Below are positions 22,480 through 35,195 of a stretch of 64,000 nt of DNA, in pieces. The stretch's first letter is position 1. Each line of letters opens with the position of its first letter. The DNA comes from Zoroaster sp. YZ-2022 (lineage: Eukaryota; Echinodermata; Asteroidea; Forcipulatida; Zoroasteridae). The notes beneath the pieces were generated by a model. It made no database searches, was not told where the DNA came from, and was given only the letters and a program-made list of their open reading frames with translations. The DNA is taken from assembly GCA_029582265.1 (NCBI GenBank), contig CM055816.1, positions 95,940,809 to 96,004,808 on the forward strand, given 5' to 3'. A program made the translations under genes and the position numbers.

Positions 22480-23105
22480 AAAGTGCAAAATCGTCGCCCA
22501 TTGCGCACTAACACGTCTGGGCGCGCGCGTGGAGGTGTGCTCCTCCTCCTCCTCCTCAATGTTGGTCGTAATGCGGGTGTGCTCCTCCTCAATGTTGGTC
22601 GTAATGCGGAACACTCTCACTGCACTGCTCCTCCTCATTGCTCCTACACAAACTGCACTGATTGGTTGAATGTTTGCGCGTTGTTTATGGAGCAACCAGT
22701 CGCCCATTGCGCACTAGCACGTCTGGGCGCGCGCGCGTGAGACACGTCTGGGCGCGCGCGTGGAGGTGTGCTCCTCCTCCTCAATGTTGGTCGTAATGCG
22801 GATACTCCCTCCACACAAACTGCACACAAAATACTTACTCCCTCCACACAAAATACTGCACACTACTCCCTCCACACAAACTGCACACAAAATACTTACT
22901 CCCTCCACACAAAATACTGCACACTACTCCCTCCACACAAACTGCACACAAAATACTGCACACTACTCCCTCCACACAAACTGCACACAAAATACGTAGT
23001 GCGCAAGCGCAGCATGCATATTGATGATTTCGGGTGGAGGTGTGCAGTTTGTGTGGTGGAGGGAGTAGTGCGCAAGCGCAGCATGCATATTGATGATTTC
23101 GGGCA
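22480..23105 (+). repeat. Subterminal repeat region of T1
   Basis: The block CGCCCATTGCGCACT...CACGTCTGGGCGCGCG...GTGGAGGTGTGCTCCTCC occurs twice (22,494 and 22,701). Between them is 'gattggttgaatgtttgcgc', shared with promoter cassette 1. At 22,803-22,992 is a tandem array of ACTCCCTCCACACAAACTGC units. TAGTGCGCAAGCGCAGCATG and the 18 bases after it form an exact 38-base repeat (22,997-23,034 and 23,066-23,103). Alternating (GC)n tracts could form Z-DNA. No gene. Confidence 0.75.
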
Positions 23106-24020
23106 AGTTTGAGACAGTCGTTTCTCACATCACCTAGTACTCTCTTCATTCACATACACTGACTAGACGTGAGCAACACCCCTGTAATATCGTCACCAGT
23201 ATGGCCACTCTTTGCCTTTTATCAGTATGTAAGAGATAATCGTGAAATTGCGATTATCGAACACGGCTGTTCCACGCTCATTACTACAGCGCGTAAAAAG
23301 ATTTTGCAACGAACAAACGTTTCCTCCAGTAATGAAACAATAGCCCGTATCCAACATGGCGGATATTCAACGTTAACGTTGAAAACAAAAACGTTTCTAA
23401 CCTTTAATTTTCGATAATTTATCATTATATTATTGAGTGAAACAATCATAATTAATCATAAACACTTTTATTTGTTCACTTGGGGTTGTTCAGTAAAATA
23501 TGTGTTGGGGATAATATGAAATATTATTATTTTTACATCATTTAACGGACGTGAATTCCCGACGATATGTGAGAAATTAGCGATTCTAAACTATCTCCAA
23601 ATAAAAACTCTGGGTTTTCCCAATAAAATGAAGCTAATTTCTTGAAAAGATGGGTCTTGTTTTATCAAAAACCCGGATGAAAAAAAGACAGCGGGCATAT
23701 TTACAAGAGATCGGTTTTAAAATCCGTGTTTTGTCATGCCGACACAAAAACTCCCGTAAAACCGCTATTAAAATGTACACACACATTCACGGACGTGCGA
23801 ACCGTATACAGCGTACACGTACAGTACATACATGTAAACATACACTTGGCGCGAGATACAAAATGTTTACAATGTTTTGCTATTTGTCGTACATGGCAGT
23901 GTACGTACATGCTGTATACGTTCGTCACATCGTTTGAACAAACAGGCTCTTCAACAACAGTGATTTACTGATTCATGGTAAATACTTTATTATTAATACA
24001 ATGGCAAGTTTACACACATA
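23106..24020. other. No supported gene
   Basis: AT-rich spacer between the T1 repeat region and N-RAG copy C. Short frames show no family resemblance. Confidence 0.45.
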
Positions 24021-24029
24021 TTTACAGTT

Positions 24030-25061
24030 ATGAATCAACTACAGTTTCATCAATCAGCACTTGATAAGTTGTGCCGTGTGTGCACAAAGTTAAATACAAA
24101 TAATTCATATGTAGCAGTGGACTGTGCACAGCATAGAAAATAATTAGACAAACTGTATAGAATAAACATCTGGCTAGATGATTCAACAAGGCATCCAAAT
24201 AAATTATGCTGGAGGTGTGTGCGAAATTTGACACATTGTAAACAACAAACTAGGGAATTTGAACATTCATGTGCTACACAAAACAATACCGACTGGCAAA
24301 AACATTCAAGAACTGGAATATGCACCACATGTGAACTGTACAGAAAAACACTCAAAGGAGGTCGCCCTGCAAAGAGAAAGCGAACTGGTAAGGGTCTTCC
24401 CAATGTGGACCAACTCAACTCGAACAGCCACAACTGCGAGAGAGGTTATTCGTTCAAGTTTGCACCTAATGATAATACGTATACAGTTCCCCAAATCTTG
24501 ACATTCTTGGCACAGAGAAGGCGGTGGAGACTATTTTCATTTGTGTAATATGCCAGTGCATCCTAAGCTCCCCATCAGTACAAACTCCTGCGAACACAAC
24601 TACTGTTCCTCATGTCTTGAGCAGTGGTTTTATTTAGATCCAGTAGCACTGTTCCTGCCCTGTATGTCAAGTAAATGTGAGTCATGACAACGTCACATCA
24701 TCACCCAGAATTCTGAGGCTTCAGCTAGCAACTTAACAACGGTTTGCACAATATGTGGCACAATAGGTAAATTAACAAAAATGGTCGACCATGTTTGTCC
24801 AGTTAAGGACATAACACCACCATGCACCTGTGACCTGTGTACACAAACACCAAATTCCATCCCGACATATTCCGAGACAAGCACCAATATATCACGTAGA
24901 GAAGAGATCACAAAAGCAGCAAAACTTCTCAAGCAAGTTGCAGTAGAACATAGCAGATGCAAACCTATCCCGGCAGAAATCGAAGAAGTCAGTGATCGCT
25001 GGACTTGGTTAAAGCTTAGTGCACAGAAAGGAAAAGATATGCGTTTGAAAACACCAGGCCG
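24030..25061 (+). pseudogene. N-RAG-like gene, copy C: first coding exon only
   Basis: The ATG at 24,030 follows 'tttacag' by two bases, as in copy B (5'UTR intron). LDKLCRVC and later RHPNKLCWRCVRNLTHCK match the first zinc ligands, followed by GICTTCELYRKTLKGGRPAK. A TAA at 24,141 breaks the frame at codon 38. The RING finger is spread over three frames: FICVICQCILSS, then CEHNYCSSCLEQWF, then CSCPVCQ. VCTIC...MVDHVCPV follows in another frame. The last open part ends RLKTPGR at donor GTAAGT (25,062), the same place as the exon 1 end of copy B. No later exons were found downstream. Confidence 0.82.
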
Positions 25062-27128
25062 GTAAGTATTTGTAAAAATAATCTGCTTTTATTAGCTTAT
25101 TTTTATTTAAATTAATCTTGATTTTAAGTGGTGCATAAGCCGATTTGTCTTCCACATGTACATGTACAATCATGTGCACGTACCCATGTAAATAATATAT
25201 TTTGGGATAGGTGTACCATGCTGCTTTCCTGTTTTCACAAACTGAAATAATCAGAACAGCCAACAGTAGGTCTACATTTAAAAACAATTGTAAAACACAG
25301 GCAATAAATTTACTGGATAGGATTCAGCTACTTAAATGATAACTTAAAACAAATAAATGTTGCTTTATGTAAAAACAAAACCACAAACACCCCCACACAC
25401 TTAAAAACAAACTGAACAATAGTAAAAAAAAATATTTTAAATCAATAAATATTTATGCTACGTTGTACACCAGTTTCTAATCAATGATGCTCCTTAATCT
25501 TCCACATAAACCGAGGCAATGTTGAGATTTGTTCATTGGGGTGTACGAATATTTCGAGTACATACAAATGTTAAAGAAATGTAATTGTAAATAAATTATA
25601 ATAATCTAAAACAGTTAATGAGGCGAGCTTTTCATTCAAGATTGTCATGTAAATCCCCCGCCAGTGACTACATGTACAGTACAACGTCAATACCAATGTA
25701 CTGTACAAACATATATTACATGTAAATAATTATTTCCACACGTTGAAAAATAGCAAGATACAATCTGAAATATCACAAAACATCCCGCTGTCTTTTACCT
25801 TGTTTCATCCTGATTGTCTTGAAATATGCTTCTTCTCAACTGATGTCCTGCGATTTTTTGGAGGAAAACTCAATATTTCATGAAAATGCATGTTTTTAGC
25901 TCGTCAATCACATACCATCCTTGCGCTAAACGACAAACACAGGCTGCTCTGTTCACGTGTATCACAACCCCTCTCACATGGCATGATTGACCTCCGCGAT
26001 CCATAAAAGTGTTAAATAAATCAATATTCATGACAGTTACCATTGTTTTTATTCAAAATACTTGTCCGACCAATGAAAATTCAGGAAAAACGAGATATGC
26101 AAATAGTAAATTTGACCTTTATCTTGCGTAAACATAGAGTAGCCAAAGTTCCGCGCGCGTTATTGTATAAGAATACATTGGACGCAGCGTGAACACTGAG
26201 GGCGCACATTTTATTATTGTGGAACGGCCGTGCGAAGCGGAGCGGATGAGCATAAATGCGGATCCTGAATTAAGAGACTGGGAACAAATTCCCAAAAACT
26301 TCCCTCACGTTGAGGTGATTTCACAGATGGAGGCATTGGCATATGCTGTCAATGTTGGGAACCTAGAGTATGCAAGATTTCTGGTACGAAGTAATCCATC
26401 CAAGTTCAAGTAACCGTGTACATCCAAGACCAGCGAAACCAACACACCAATAAAACAACCGGCTCTTTTCAGAGCCAACACATATTCCAAGAAGAGATTA
26501 TTACCGAGTCTGTTATGAATATTAACTGTTCGATTTAATCATTAAAATAAATTATATTCGTGTATGTCTGTGTTTTTAATAGTAGCTTTGTCTATTGGCA
26601 AGAGGATAAGTGTGATGCACAATGTCCCTGTAAACAATTTTTTTTAATCTCATACTTTAACAGTAACGTTAATCCTAGAAATTATTTCAATCTGACATAA
26701 AACAATTTGCTTATTTATACAGAATTTTCTTTCGTCCTAGCTTAATTTGTTCTTTTTCATTTCTAAATTCCAATAACTAAATTGTATACATTTTATACAG
26801 TCTCTGACGAAAAACAAAGTAACCTACATTATTTTTCATCTATAAACCTATCCAACTTCACTTCATCAATAACTTTATACAGAACAAATCAACATCTATA
26901 CAACGTGTACCTATGCATTAACTGTGCATAGCGCGCAAAGGGTCAACGCACTGTGAGCCAGTCACTGACCTAATTAACTTATATGTGTTAATCGTCTGCT
27001 GCACATCTATTTGTAATTTGACAATAACAAACAAAAACTCCTAAGAAAATCACGAATTATTACTCATTATTCTACTTACTCTCTTTAAGATATCCAATTA
27101 TCCAACTGCCTTAAATAAACTCCAATAC
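25062..27128. other. No clear gene; one weak 74-codon frame
   Basis: AT-rich. A plus-strand frame at 26,189-26,413 ends MEALAYAVNVGNLEYARFLV, which looks faintly like half an ankyrin repeat. It has no splice partner I can see, so I do not call it a gene. Confidence 0.4.
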
Positions 27129-27574
27129 AGCCATATTACTTAGAAAAACCTAAAGTACGAACTATTGCTGTCTCCGTCAGCAGCCATGTTTGTCCAAGTT
27201 TTACCAAAGCACGATGGGAAAAAGGCGCAAAAGTCATCGATTTAATTTTCTAACCAAAATCTGAAAAAGGGGAGGAGTTTATTAATCCATTTGTAATAAA
27301 CAATTTTATAAAATATCAATGTATCGTTTTGAAATGTATCGTTTTGAAATGTATAAATTGTAAGTGGTCATTCACAGCTGGCCAAGCAATAGTTAATAAT
27401 ACTGTCAATTATGAAAATCATAAAATGTGATTAACGAACAAATAAATGAATGAATGAAATTACTGTCAGTATCGCGCGCACAGTATCGATTCTACTGTTA
27501 AAACGTTCTTTATTACATTTCATTAACAGAGGGCGCTATTAATTAATTATGCTTGTCAGTTTTCTCCTTTAAAG
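27129..27574 (+). repeat. 446-bp dispersed repeat, copy 1
   Basis: Nearly identical to 45,456-45,909 in the same orientation, from AGCCATATTACTTAG to CTCCTTTAAAG. The main difference is a few extra bases near 45,551 in the other copy. It has no terminal inverted repeat and no gene. The sequences outside the matched block are unrelated. Confidence 0.88.
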
Positions 27575-28165
27575 GTCTAGTCAAGACAAGTTTTGAACGA
27601 CGGCATCACCCAAAATAAACGAATTGATGTCATGATGCCGTCATATTCAAAAGCAAATCATTAAATTTGATAGAGTATCTAGAGTTTTATTAGAAACAAA
27701 TCTTAAAACAGCATTTATTTTTTTAAGTTGCTTTAATTGTAATTTGTTTACATTTCGTCTGGTGTCTTGCATTTTGGCGCAAAATTGCACCACACCACTT
27801 TTGAACACTTTTACATTTCGCGGCAAATAGTGGACCGTACCATTTATTTTGTGTGAAGGGAATGATAACTTTGATAGTTAATGTTTGGTGTGATAAAAAA
27901 GCCTAACGATTACCGAATGTTGGTGGCATGACATATGAGCCGATGTTGTTGCTTAGATTTAGAACGAAAATCATTTAACATGGCTTCAGTTTTTGTTATT
28001 TTACTTTATTTGTTTATTTATTTATATATGGAACTCCCTTGGGGTGAATGGTTTGATCTTTGTTGCATCGTTTTCAACAACAATGAGACAACATCGTGTA
28101 TTATGCAATCACTTTTGCGTTGCTCATGTAAAGCATAGGACTGTATAGATATAATTCTCTGGACT

Positions 28166-29439
28166 ATGGAGGGATTTCTTGAATTGAATTGGCCATTTTC
28201 GATTCAGGATCCGACGCTGTCGCAGCAAGAAGCTATGCAATGGATAGTCGATGACGAGCTGGTGAAAGATCAATACTGGCCCTTTAACAGTCCACATCCT
28301 ACCGCATCGCAGCAGGAGGCAGTCCAACAAATAGGGGATGAACTGTTAGAAGACGCGAACCGTTCTTTTGATGAGGTAGGAAGATTTCATTTTCTTTTCT
28401 TTTCTTTGTATTTTCTTGTAGATGAGACAACCTCATCACTTAAAATCATTAACATTAAAATTAGGTCTGACTACACGCCGTAGAATATTTTACTATTAGT
28501 TTACTGTTTTTTTTAATTTTTAATATTGATAAAAGGTGTGAGCATGGGTAGAGGCATGTTGATATGATTTGATACGATTAAAGGGACTAGGGTTACGCTA
28601 TTTTTTGTCAAGAATGTAGGTGTAGTCCGTCAAATATTTTCACCAAATGAGGGCGCCCTTCATTTTACTATTTTGAATGCGTAGAGGTGGGGTTATGCTA
28701 TTTATTTATTTAATATATTTATTTATTTATTTTACAAATATTATTTTTAAGGATGTAGGGGCGGTCTATTAAAAGGAATGGCTTTTACTGAAGTTTTAGG
28801 ATGCCGGGAAAGATGTATATTATTGTGTATTGTATTGATTATTGTTTATTATTTCAATAGGAAGAGGAGAGCAGTCCGTTTGTGGCTGAAGACGTACCAG
28901 CGTCTCCTTCCCGTGTGGCTGAAGAATTGGCAGCACGACCTCGAGTTCCAATGGTGAGTGAAACTGAGACGAATTTAAATTTTGAATGATCTTTTGTAAA
29001 ACTTAAATTATCAAAAATGTTTTATACAAGGCCCGGTACTATTTTTGACTATTTATTATTATTATTATTTTTCTTGCAGAATGATGTTTCCACCAATAAT
29101 CTTTTCCAGTGTTCACACTGTGAAAAAACATTCACGCGCACCAACAACCTAAAGCGGCATGAAAAGAAACACAAAAAACATAAAGCTTTGTCCTGTTCAC
29201 ACTGTGAAAAAACATTCACGCGTACCGACAACCTAAAGCGGCATGAAAAGAAACACAAAAAACATCAAGCTTTGTCCTGTTCACACTGTGAAAAAACATT
29301 CACGCGTACCGACAACCTAAAGCGGCATGAAAAGAAACACAAAAAACATCAAGCTTTGTCCTGTTCAACCTGTGAAAAATCCTTCAGTCGAATGGACAGT
29401 CTAAATAGCAGGATGTGTCAACTTGAGGGATTTCTGTGA
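28166..29439 (+). CDS. Three-exon C2H2 zinc-finger gene (apparently intact)
   Basis: Exons 28,166-28,375, 28,861-28,953 and 29,080-29,439 are all phase 0 with clean GT-AG borders and give about 220 residues. Exon 1 holds two related ~30-residue units (WPFSIQDPTLSQQEAMQWI and WPFNSPHPTASQQEAVQQI). Exon 2 is acidic and alanine/proline-rich. Exon 3 carries fingers of the form CSHCEKTFTRTDNLKRHEKK, the 84-bp coding unit being almost identical in the first three. The fourth finger (CSTCEKSFSRMDSLN) loses its histidines where the sequence departs from its inverted relative (29,408). Nucleic-acid binding is expected. The relative at 53,990-55,245 (minus) sits beside a Polinton-like terminus, so this is probably an accessory gene of that element. 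Its function is unknown. Confidence 0.72.
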
Positions 29440-29471
29440 AACGTAGTGTAAGTTTGAGATATATTATCAAG

Positions 29472-30130
29472 TTAAAGGGAAGGAACAACATTGGTAATGC
29501 ACGTCCAGGGTAGAATGTCGTATCTGGCCGCCACTATTTTTCATTAAATATAACCAATAATGTAATCTTACCTACCTGGTAAGGTGGAGAACATATATGG
29601 ATGATGATGGACATATACTTCAAATTATTCCAGGATATTTATTTCATGAAAATCAGGCATTTTTGGTATACGATGACTTCCTCAGTCATGTCAGTCTGAT
29701 CTTGTCAACTCCCCCATAAGTGACCAACACGGTCATTGTACATGCGCAGTGGCAACTATAGTAGGATCCTTTTATTTTTTGATGGGAAGGATTTTTTATA
29801 AGGGAAATAAAGCCTGAAAACCATCCTCGTAAAAGTTGATTTTATAGATAGTTTTTGCTTTCTGTACGCCAAATAATCGATAGAATCATTTGTTAACTAG
29901 TTAGTGGTTGCAAAACTTTTTTTAAATAATAAAAATCTTAAAAGTGGCGGCCGGATACGACATTCTTTCCCACGTCCATTGCAATCCTCCAGTTTTCAAG
30001 AAATATCATAAATCATAAAACTAACCTGTGAAAGTTTCATCACAATAGGTTCCCACGTTGAGAAAAGAACACAACTGTAACATATCTTTCAGATAATGTG
30101 GTCATGACCAAAACTGCACCTTCCCTTTAA
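29472..30130. mobile_element. TTAA-flanked MITE
   Basis: The element begins TTAA + AGGGAAGGAACA (29,472) and ends with the inverse, TGCACCTTCCCT + TTAA (30,130). Strong inner inverted arms lie at 29,512-29,535 and 29,943-29,966 (AGAATGTCGTATCTGGCC..., one mismatch in 24). Flanking TTAA and AGGG ends fit Kolobok-type elements. No coding region. Confidence 0.82.
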
Positions 30131-30361
30131 ATGCTAGTCAGCATATTATTATTAAAATGTTTGTTTTGCTTTTTCACCCAAGTTAAATAAATTTTGATAA
30201 TTTACCAACAAAAACAAAATATCATTTCCAATCCTCACAGGACTACACTTTACTCTCCTTATGTGTCCTCTATCATCTTTCAAAGGAAAATCTGATATTT
30301 TTCATATTTGAATAGACAAGTGGCAGTTGTATTTAACATTCTACCTATCAGGTTTAGCAAC

Positions 30362-33300
30362 TTAAAGGGAAGGTATGATATGGGTATTTTAATACCAGTA
30401 AAGCTGCTTTTGGCTCATTTCACCAGGTTGGGATACACTCAAAATATGCTGAACTCAACTTTTTAAGGGACAATTGTATAAGGATTGGGCTATGTTTAGA
30501 GGAAAATTATGGTTTATCAGAATTGTTTTTTTAAATAATTTCGGGTTTAAATTTATTATTTCTATCCAAGAATGTTGTGGTGTCCATGGAAATAAAAGTG
30601 ATGAAAATTGTGACATAAAAAAATATGCATATTATGATGATGAAGAATAATTTAAAAAAAATCAAAGTAAAATTTTTCTGTTAATATATGTGTTATATGA
30701 TGTTTAAATTCTCACATAAAGGTAGCCATACTGGAATATTTGCATAAATTATTTCAGCAACGGCGCTCAAATTTTCTTTCATCGACGTAACGCATGGTGT
30801 CTTTTTGGTAAATCTGTGTTACGTCGACAGAATGGTGTAAAAGATTTTCGCCAGTGCCCAAAACTATAACATTGCATCATAATATTCATGTCCAAACCCC
30901 TCTTTAATGAATAAAAGTGTCAGCTGGAAGTTCAACTGTACCGTTTTCTCAAAAATTAAGTTGAAATACCACGACCGAATTTGGTGTCCATCCGTATTTC
31001 GTTACATCGAAGCACAATTCGTAGAAAAGAAAAAAAATTCCACCGCGTACATTAAAAATAGTATGGTGCATAACTGATGTCTACACGACCGTCTTGATTT
31101 CAACTCATTAAGTCTGTTCTACCGAGGTTTAATTTGGCGGGAAAAGCTGTCTGAAACCCTGGCGTCTTTTGTTACGTCGATAAATTAACCAATATCAAAA
31201 TTACGTCGAAAACAGCAAATACCATTGGTTGTAAAATATTATGCCAAGTTTCAACTGTTTTTAAAGCTTTTGAGGAGGGGCAAACATTTTTTTAAACATT
31301 TAAACGGAGTACTTATTTTGTGGACACTAAACAAAGCTGTCGAAAACTCTTTCACATCGAATAAAACTAAATTGAGCCGGAGTCTCATGTTACGTCGATG
31401 CCCGCGCACCGGCTTGCGCGCGCAAACAGTGCATTCATTGCGCAATGCTATTCAAAATGCATCGCCAGCATGCAGCATGCGCAACTGTGACAATGTTTGC
31501 GCAAGTGTTGGAACGAGCGTGCACGTGGCCATCGCCCGAAGCATTGCAAACCGAAATCATTGTCGAAAATGAGTCGGCATTGCCTGATGCAAATATTACA
31601 AAATAATATGCACTGATAATAGAAATAAACTACGTTTACTTTTGGGGGAATTCTCATTGATTTTAGGAGCAAACCAAGGCAAAATCGTTGTGTAGTCTTC
31701 GCCAGAATGACATACCACACGTGTCCGTAAACTGGGCAACAATGGTGTTTACGGTCGTGTGTGAACATCGTCGGTTACAAGGCCAACCATTGTTGCTTGA
31801 TTACACACACAAGGGAAAGCAGTATCCAACCTCCACTTTTTCACTATTTATAATATATTCAATAATACTCTTACATCAACGGGTAAAATTGTATTTTTGA
31901 GTGTAATGAGTGAAAAAGTTTGTCCCTCCCAAATCAAACACTGGATTATTGAAAGCTTGAATTAAAAAAAAAAATTAACAGTTGTTTTCCTAGTTCTTTT
32001 AGTTTGCCTATCTGGTGTTCCAATCAATCCACCAACATTAAATATTCTGGCCAAAACTTACTATTTGTATGAGGATGCATTAAAAAAGTATTACCAAGGT
32101 TTGGGATGTCAAAACATCTTTTTCACAAAATAATACTTCAAATTTTCTAGATCAAACCATTTTTAAAGCAGAGTCAAAATAAGGCATGAATATCTTATCC
32201 CATTTGTCCATGGCACAAACAAATTATAGTTGACATGTAATGTGCAGATAGACTTGAAATTAAGCACTAAATAAACTATAATTAGGGAAGGCAATTTTTG
32301 AAACTTTCTGTCCGTGAGAAATTGATCAGGTCTATAACATTTAATTTATTATAGAAATGAAATGAGTCTCAGAGTGAAAATAAAATTCTCCCCACCTCAA
32401 ATTTGGTTTTATTCTCTTGATTCTAACAAATTATTGAAACATTTACAGACACTTTACCAATAATGTGTAATGGTGGATACAATTAGTAATGACCCAAAAT
32501 TTAAAACAATTTTAAAGTTAGTAATTAGTTTAAAAAAATGACACATAAATCACACACAGATCCTTGTCTGCAGTAGGTTCTTGAAAAAAATTCAAGGTGT
32601 ATACGTAGTTCAGGTTTCGTCCGATAGCTTTTGTGTACTCTTAAATATTCTACAGATGTCTTTAAAGGTCAATTTCTGCATAGAGAAGTGACTTATGGGT
32701 CTGTATAATCTCTGAAGAACTGTAACTGTTGCTCATTGTGAATAGTAATGTGTTGTCTACTGGAGTATTATCGTTGTTCATGAAGTATGTAACGTGGACA
32801 CGGTGTCCAATGTTGTCAGTGTTACATCCGCATAGCCCAGTTTAGGACAGAATAAACTCAATTGAAGGTCAATGTAATTCACCAGAAACCCCAATACCAC
32901 AGCAATAAACCTCATTGTCCTTTCCAAGTCACTTTTAAATAGATTTTATTGAAAAATTATTTAATAAAGAAAAAATTCCAGAATAAAGCCTCTAGATGCC
33001 AAAAAAACAAATAATGATAATTTTGTCGACTCTTTTTATTGCTTCGATGTAAGACAGACATTAAAAAGCATAATATTAATTGGTAAATGCATGAAACCAG
33101 ACTGATTTGAAGTGAAAAGAGATGAGGGATTCATAAGCTTTGACTAACATCTGCTGCATTGAAATATGTTTTGGTGTCCATGTTACATCCGTACTGTGAT
33201 TTGTTTCCTTCATGTTGACACCAATGGATCATTTTAGTTTTGAATTCAATGGAGAAAAAACGTTTAAATTATAAAAATATAATATATTTCGATAATAAAA

Positions 33301-35039
33301 ACTGTAAAAAAGTTACAGTTAATCACTTTTGAAAATTTCACCTTCATGTCACACCTTGTATCCCAACCTGATGAAATGAGCCTTCTACAACTTACAAGTA
33401 TACTTTCTCTCTTTGAAGAAACCAGTCTGCAATCGACCCAAACCTTAATGTGATTAAGCAATGCAGTGTTGGCCACTGTTGTGTTACAAAATGTGTAAAA
33501 AACCTAGGCGCTTCATGGCCATGATTAATATGAAAGCAAACAAATCTGAAATGTTGTTAATTAATGAACACATTGAAATGAGTTGAACAGTTATTTGAAA
33601 TCCCAGATTCCAGGAATAATGTTTTACCTACATGTACAAGTATAATCACAAAGATGGAAGTTAGTTTGAAGGGATTCCAAAATCATGTATTCCTGCAAAA
33701 GTTGTTTTGTGTGTATAATTGAAACTGCTTTAAATGACACTAATGTTTACATAGAATTGTTGGAACCTACATGTAGTATAGATTTTTATTAAACCTTTAG
33801 AAAGACTTGTCTAATTCTTGATAACCTATGTCAAGTGCCCATTAGGTAGATCTATGTTAATAATTATGTTGCTATTTTTTCAAGGGAAAAATCTCAAAAC
33901 ATTTGTAGAAATCTGCACGTTTCATTGTTTTTAAGAGTACACTATCAGGGAATAAGAAAATGGATTGTATGCAATGATACAGACTTCTGTGGTCACCAAC
34001 CATGAGAATGAGTGTTGAAATAAATGTGCAACTTCATCTTTGTACAGATTGTTGAGTAATGACTACAATGCAATCAAGGCCTAGATGACATCAGTGCTGT
34101 ATAAACGGATTGGAGTTCAATGAGGGGAAAAAAGTAAGTTTTCTCGTTAAAAACTTGGCCCACATTTTGAGCATAAACCCTGCAAATCAGTAAAATCCAT
34201 TTTAATAACTTTGTTATAATCCTGAATGAATTGTTTAGAAATCAATCTGTACATGTCTGTTTTAAAAGGTATTTGGTTTTTAGAAGATATTTTAAATGGC
34301 AGGTGTAGTCATCACTAGCAGAGACTTTGCTATTTGGCACACAGATTAGACAAAGTAGAATAATTCTTAACACATTTATTTCCTGTTGGCATTCCCAAAA
34401 TTTAGTTTTGACTTCATATTTATGTAAGTCCAAGTTGTCTATGAAGACCAAACATTAACATGCATGATGGTTGTTCCTCAAATACTTTTCGTCTTAAATT
34501 ACTGAGTACAGCTTGTTATAATCTGATGAGATCTAGAATTCGGCAAATAACTTTTTCCTAAATTCAAAAATCTTAAACGTTACAGAACTTTACCATTAAT
34601 ACCATACCTCCCTCTTGATAAACTGTCTTAAATTTCATCACAGATCAACGTTGCTGTCGGTTCTGTGAAACAGACTCAAACGATATGTACAAATTCCTAC
34701 AAAAGTTGTTTGGACACTACACAATTCCTTTGAACACCAAAGTTATTCAAGAATTATCTTTTTAAATGAGTTTTCATATTGGTTTTTTCCTGTAGGGATG
34801 CTTGCCACCTCCAAGACGAGTCATTTCCTACTGATGACCCAGTCTTAAATATGTTCGCTTCATCTCGGGATACCTACATGTACTGCTTAACAACACATAT
34901 GACCAAGAAGCAGCGATGAAGGATCCACAAACTGCCTAAACAAGCTTGATCCATTCTAATGTGTTTTGCGAATTCAAACTTGTCAATGCTATCAGCTACT
35001 TTTTAATTTTATACAGAATAACAAAAAATATCCAGTGAA
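30362..35039. other. Repeat-like region without a gene; possible second TTAA element start
   Basis: TTAAAGGGAAGG at 30,362 resembles the MITE end just upstream. 'GGCTCATTTCACCAGGTTGGG' at ~30,412 is found inverted at ~33,362-33,385, so a ~3-kb inverted structure may exist, but a matching right end is absent. GTTACGTCGA-like words recur between 30,780 and 31,400. No coding domain seen. Confidence 0.4.
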
Positions 35040-35195
35040 ATATTCAGCTTTGTGTGGAAAGAGAACTCTTTCCTAAATTCAAACAGAAAATTAACTTTAA
35101 AATATCAGTAATGTAGAATTACATGACTGTACGAATGCTATGCCTTTCTCTTGTGTTTTCTGAACAGAAAGTAACCAGTGCTATACAATATATTT
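35040..35195 (+). repeat. Outlying unit of the 41.8-42.8 kb tandem family
   Basis: 'AGCTTTGTGTGGAAAGAGAA' and the following 'CTTTCCTAAATTCAAACAGA' match units of the array at 41,800-42,800. The Helitron-like elements between them therefore seem to have entered one tandem array. Confidence 0.7.

Noticed and set aside
22760..23149. Long overlapping frames on both strands (up to 114 codons)
   Set aside because: They translate the tandem CACACAAACTGC array in several frames. This is repeat-made open frame, not a gene.
26189..26413. Ankyrin-like exon
   Set aside because: Only one half-repeat worth of resemblance, with no partner exon or donor site.
31225..31572. 115-codon plus-strand frame
   Set aside because: No domain, no splice context, and it lies in a region of transposon-like repeated words.
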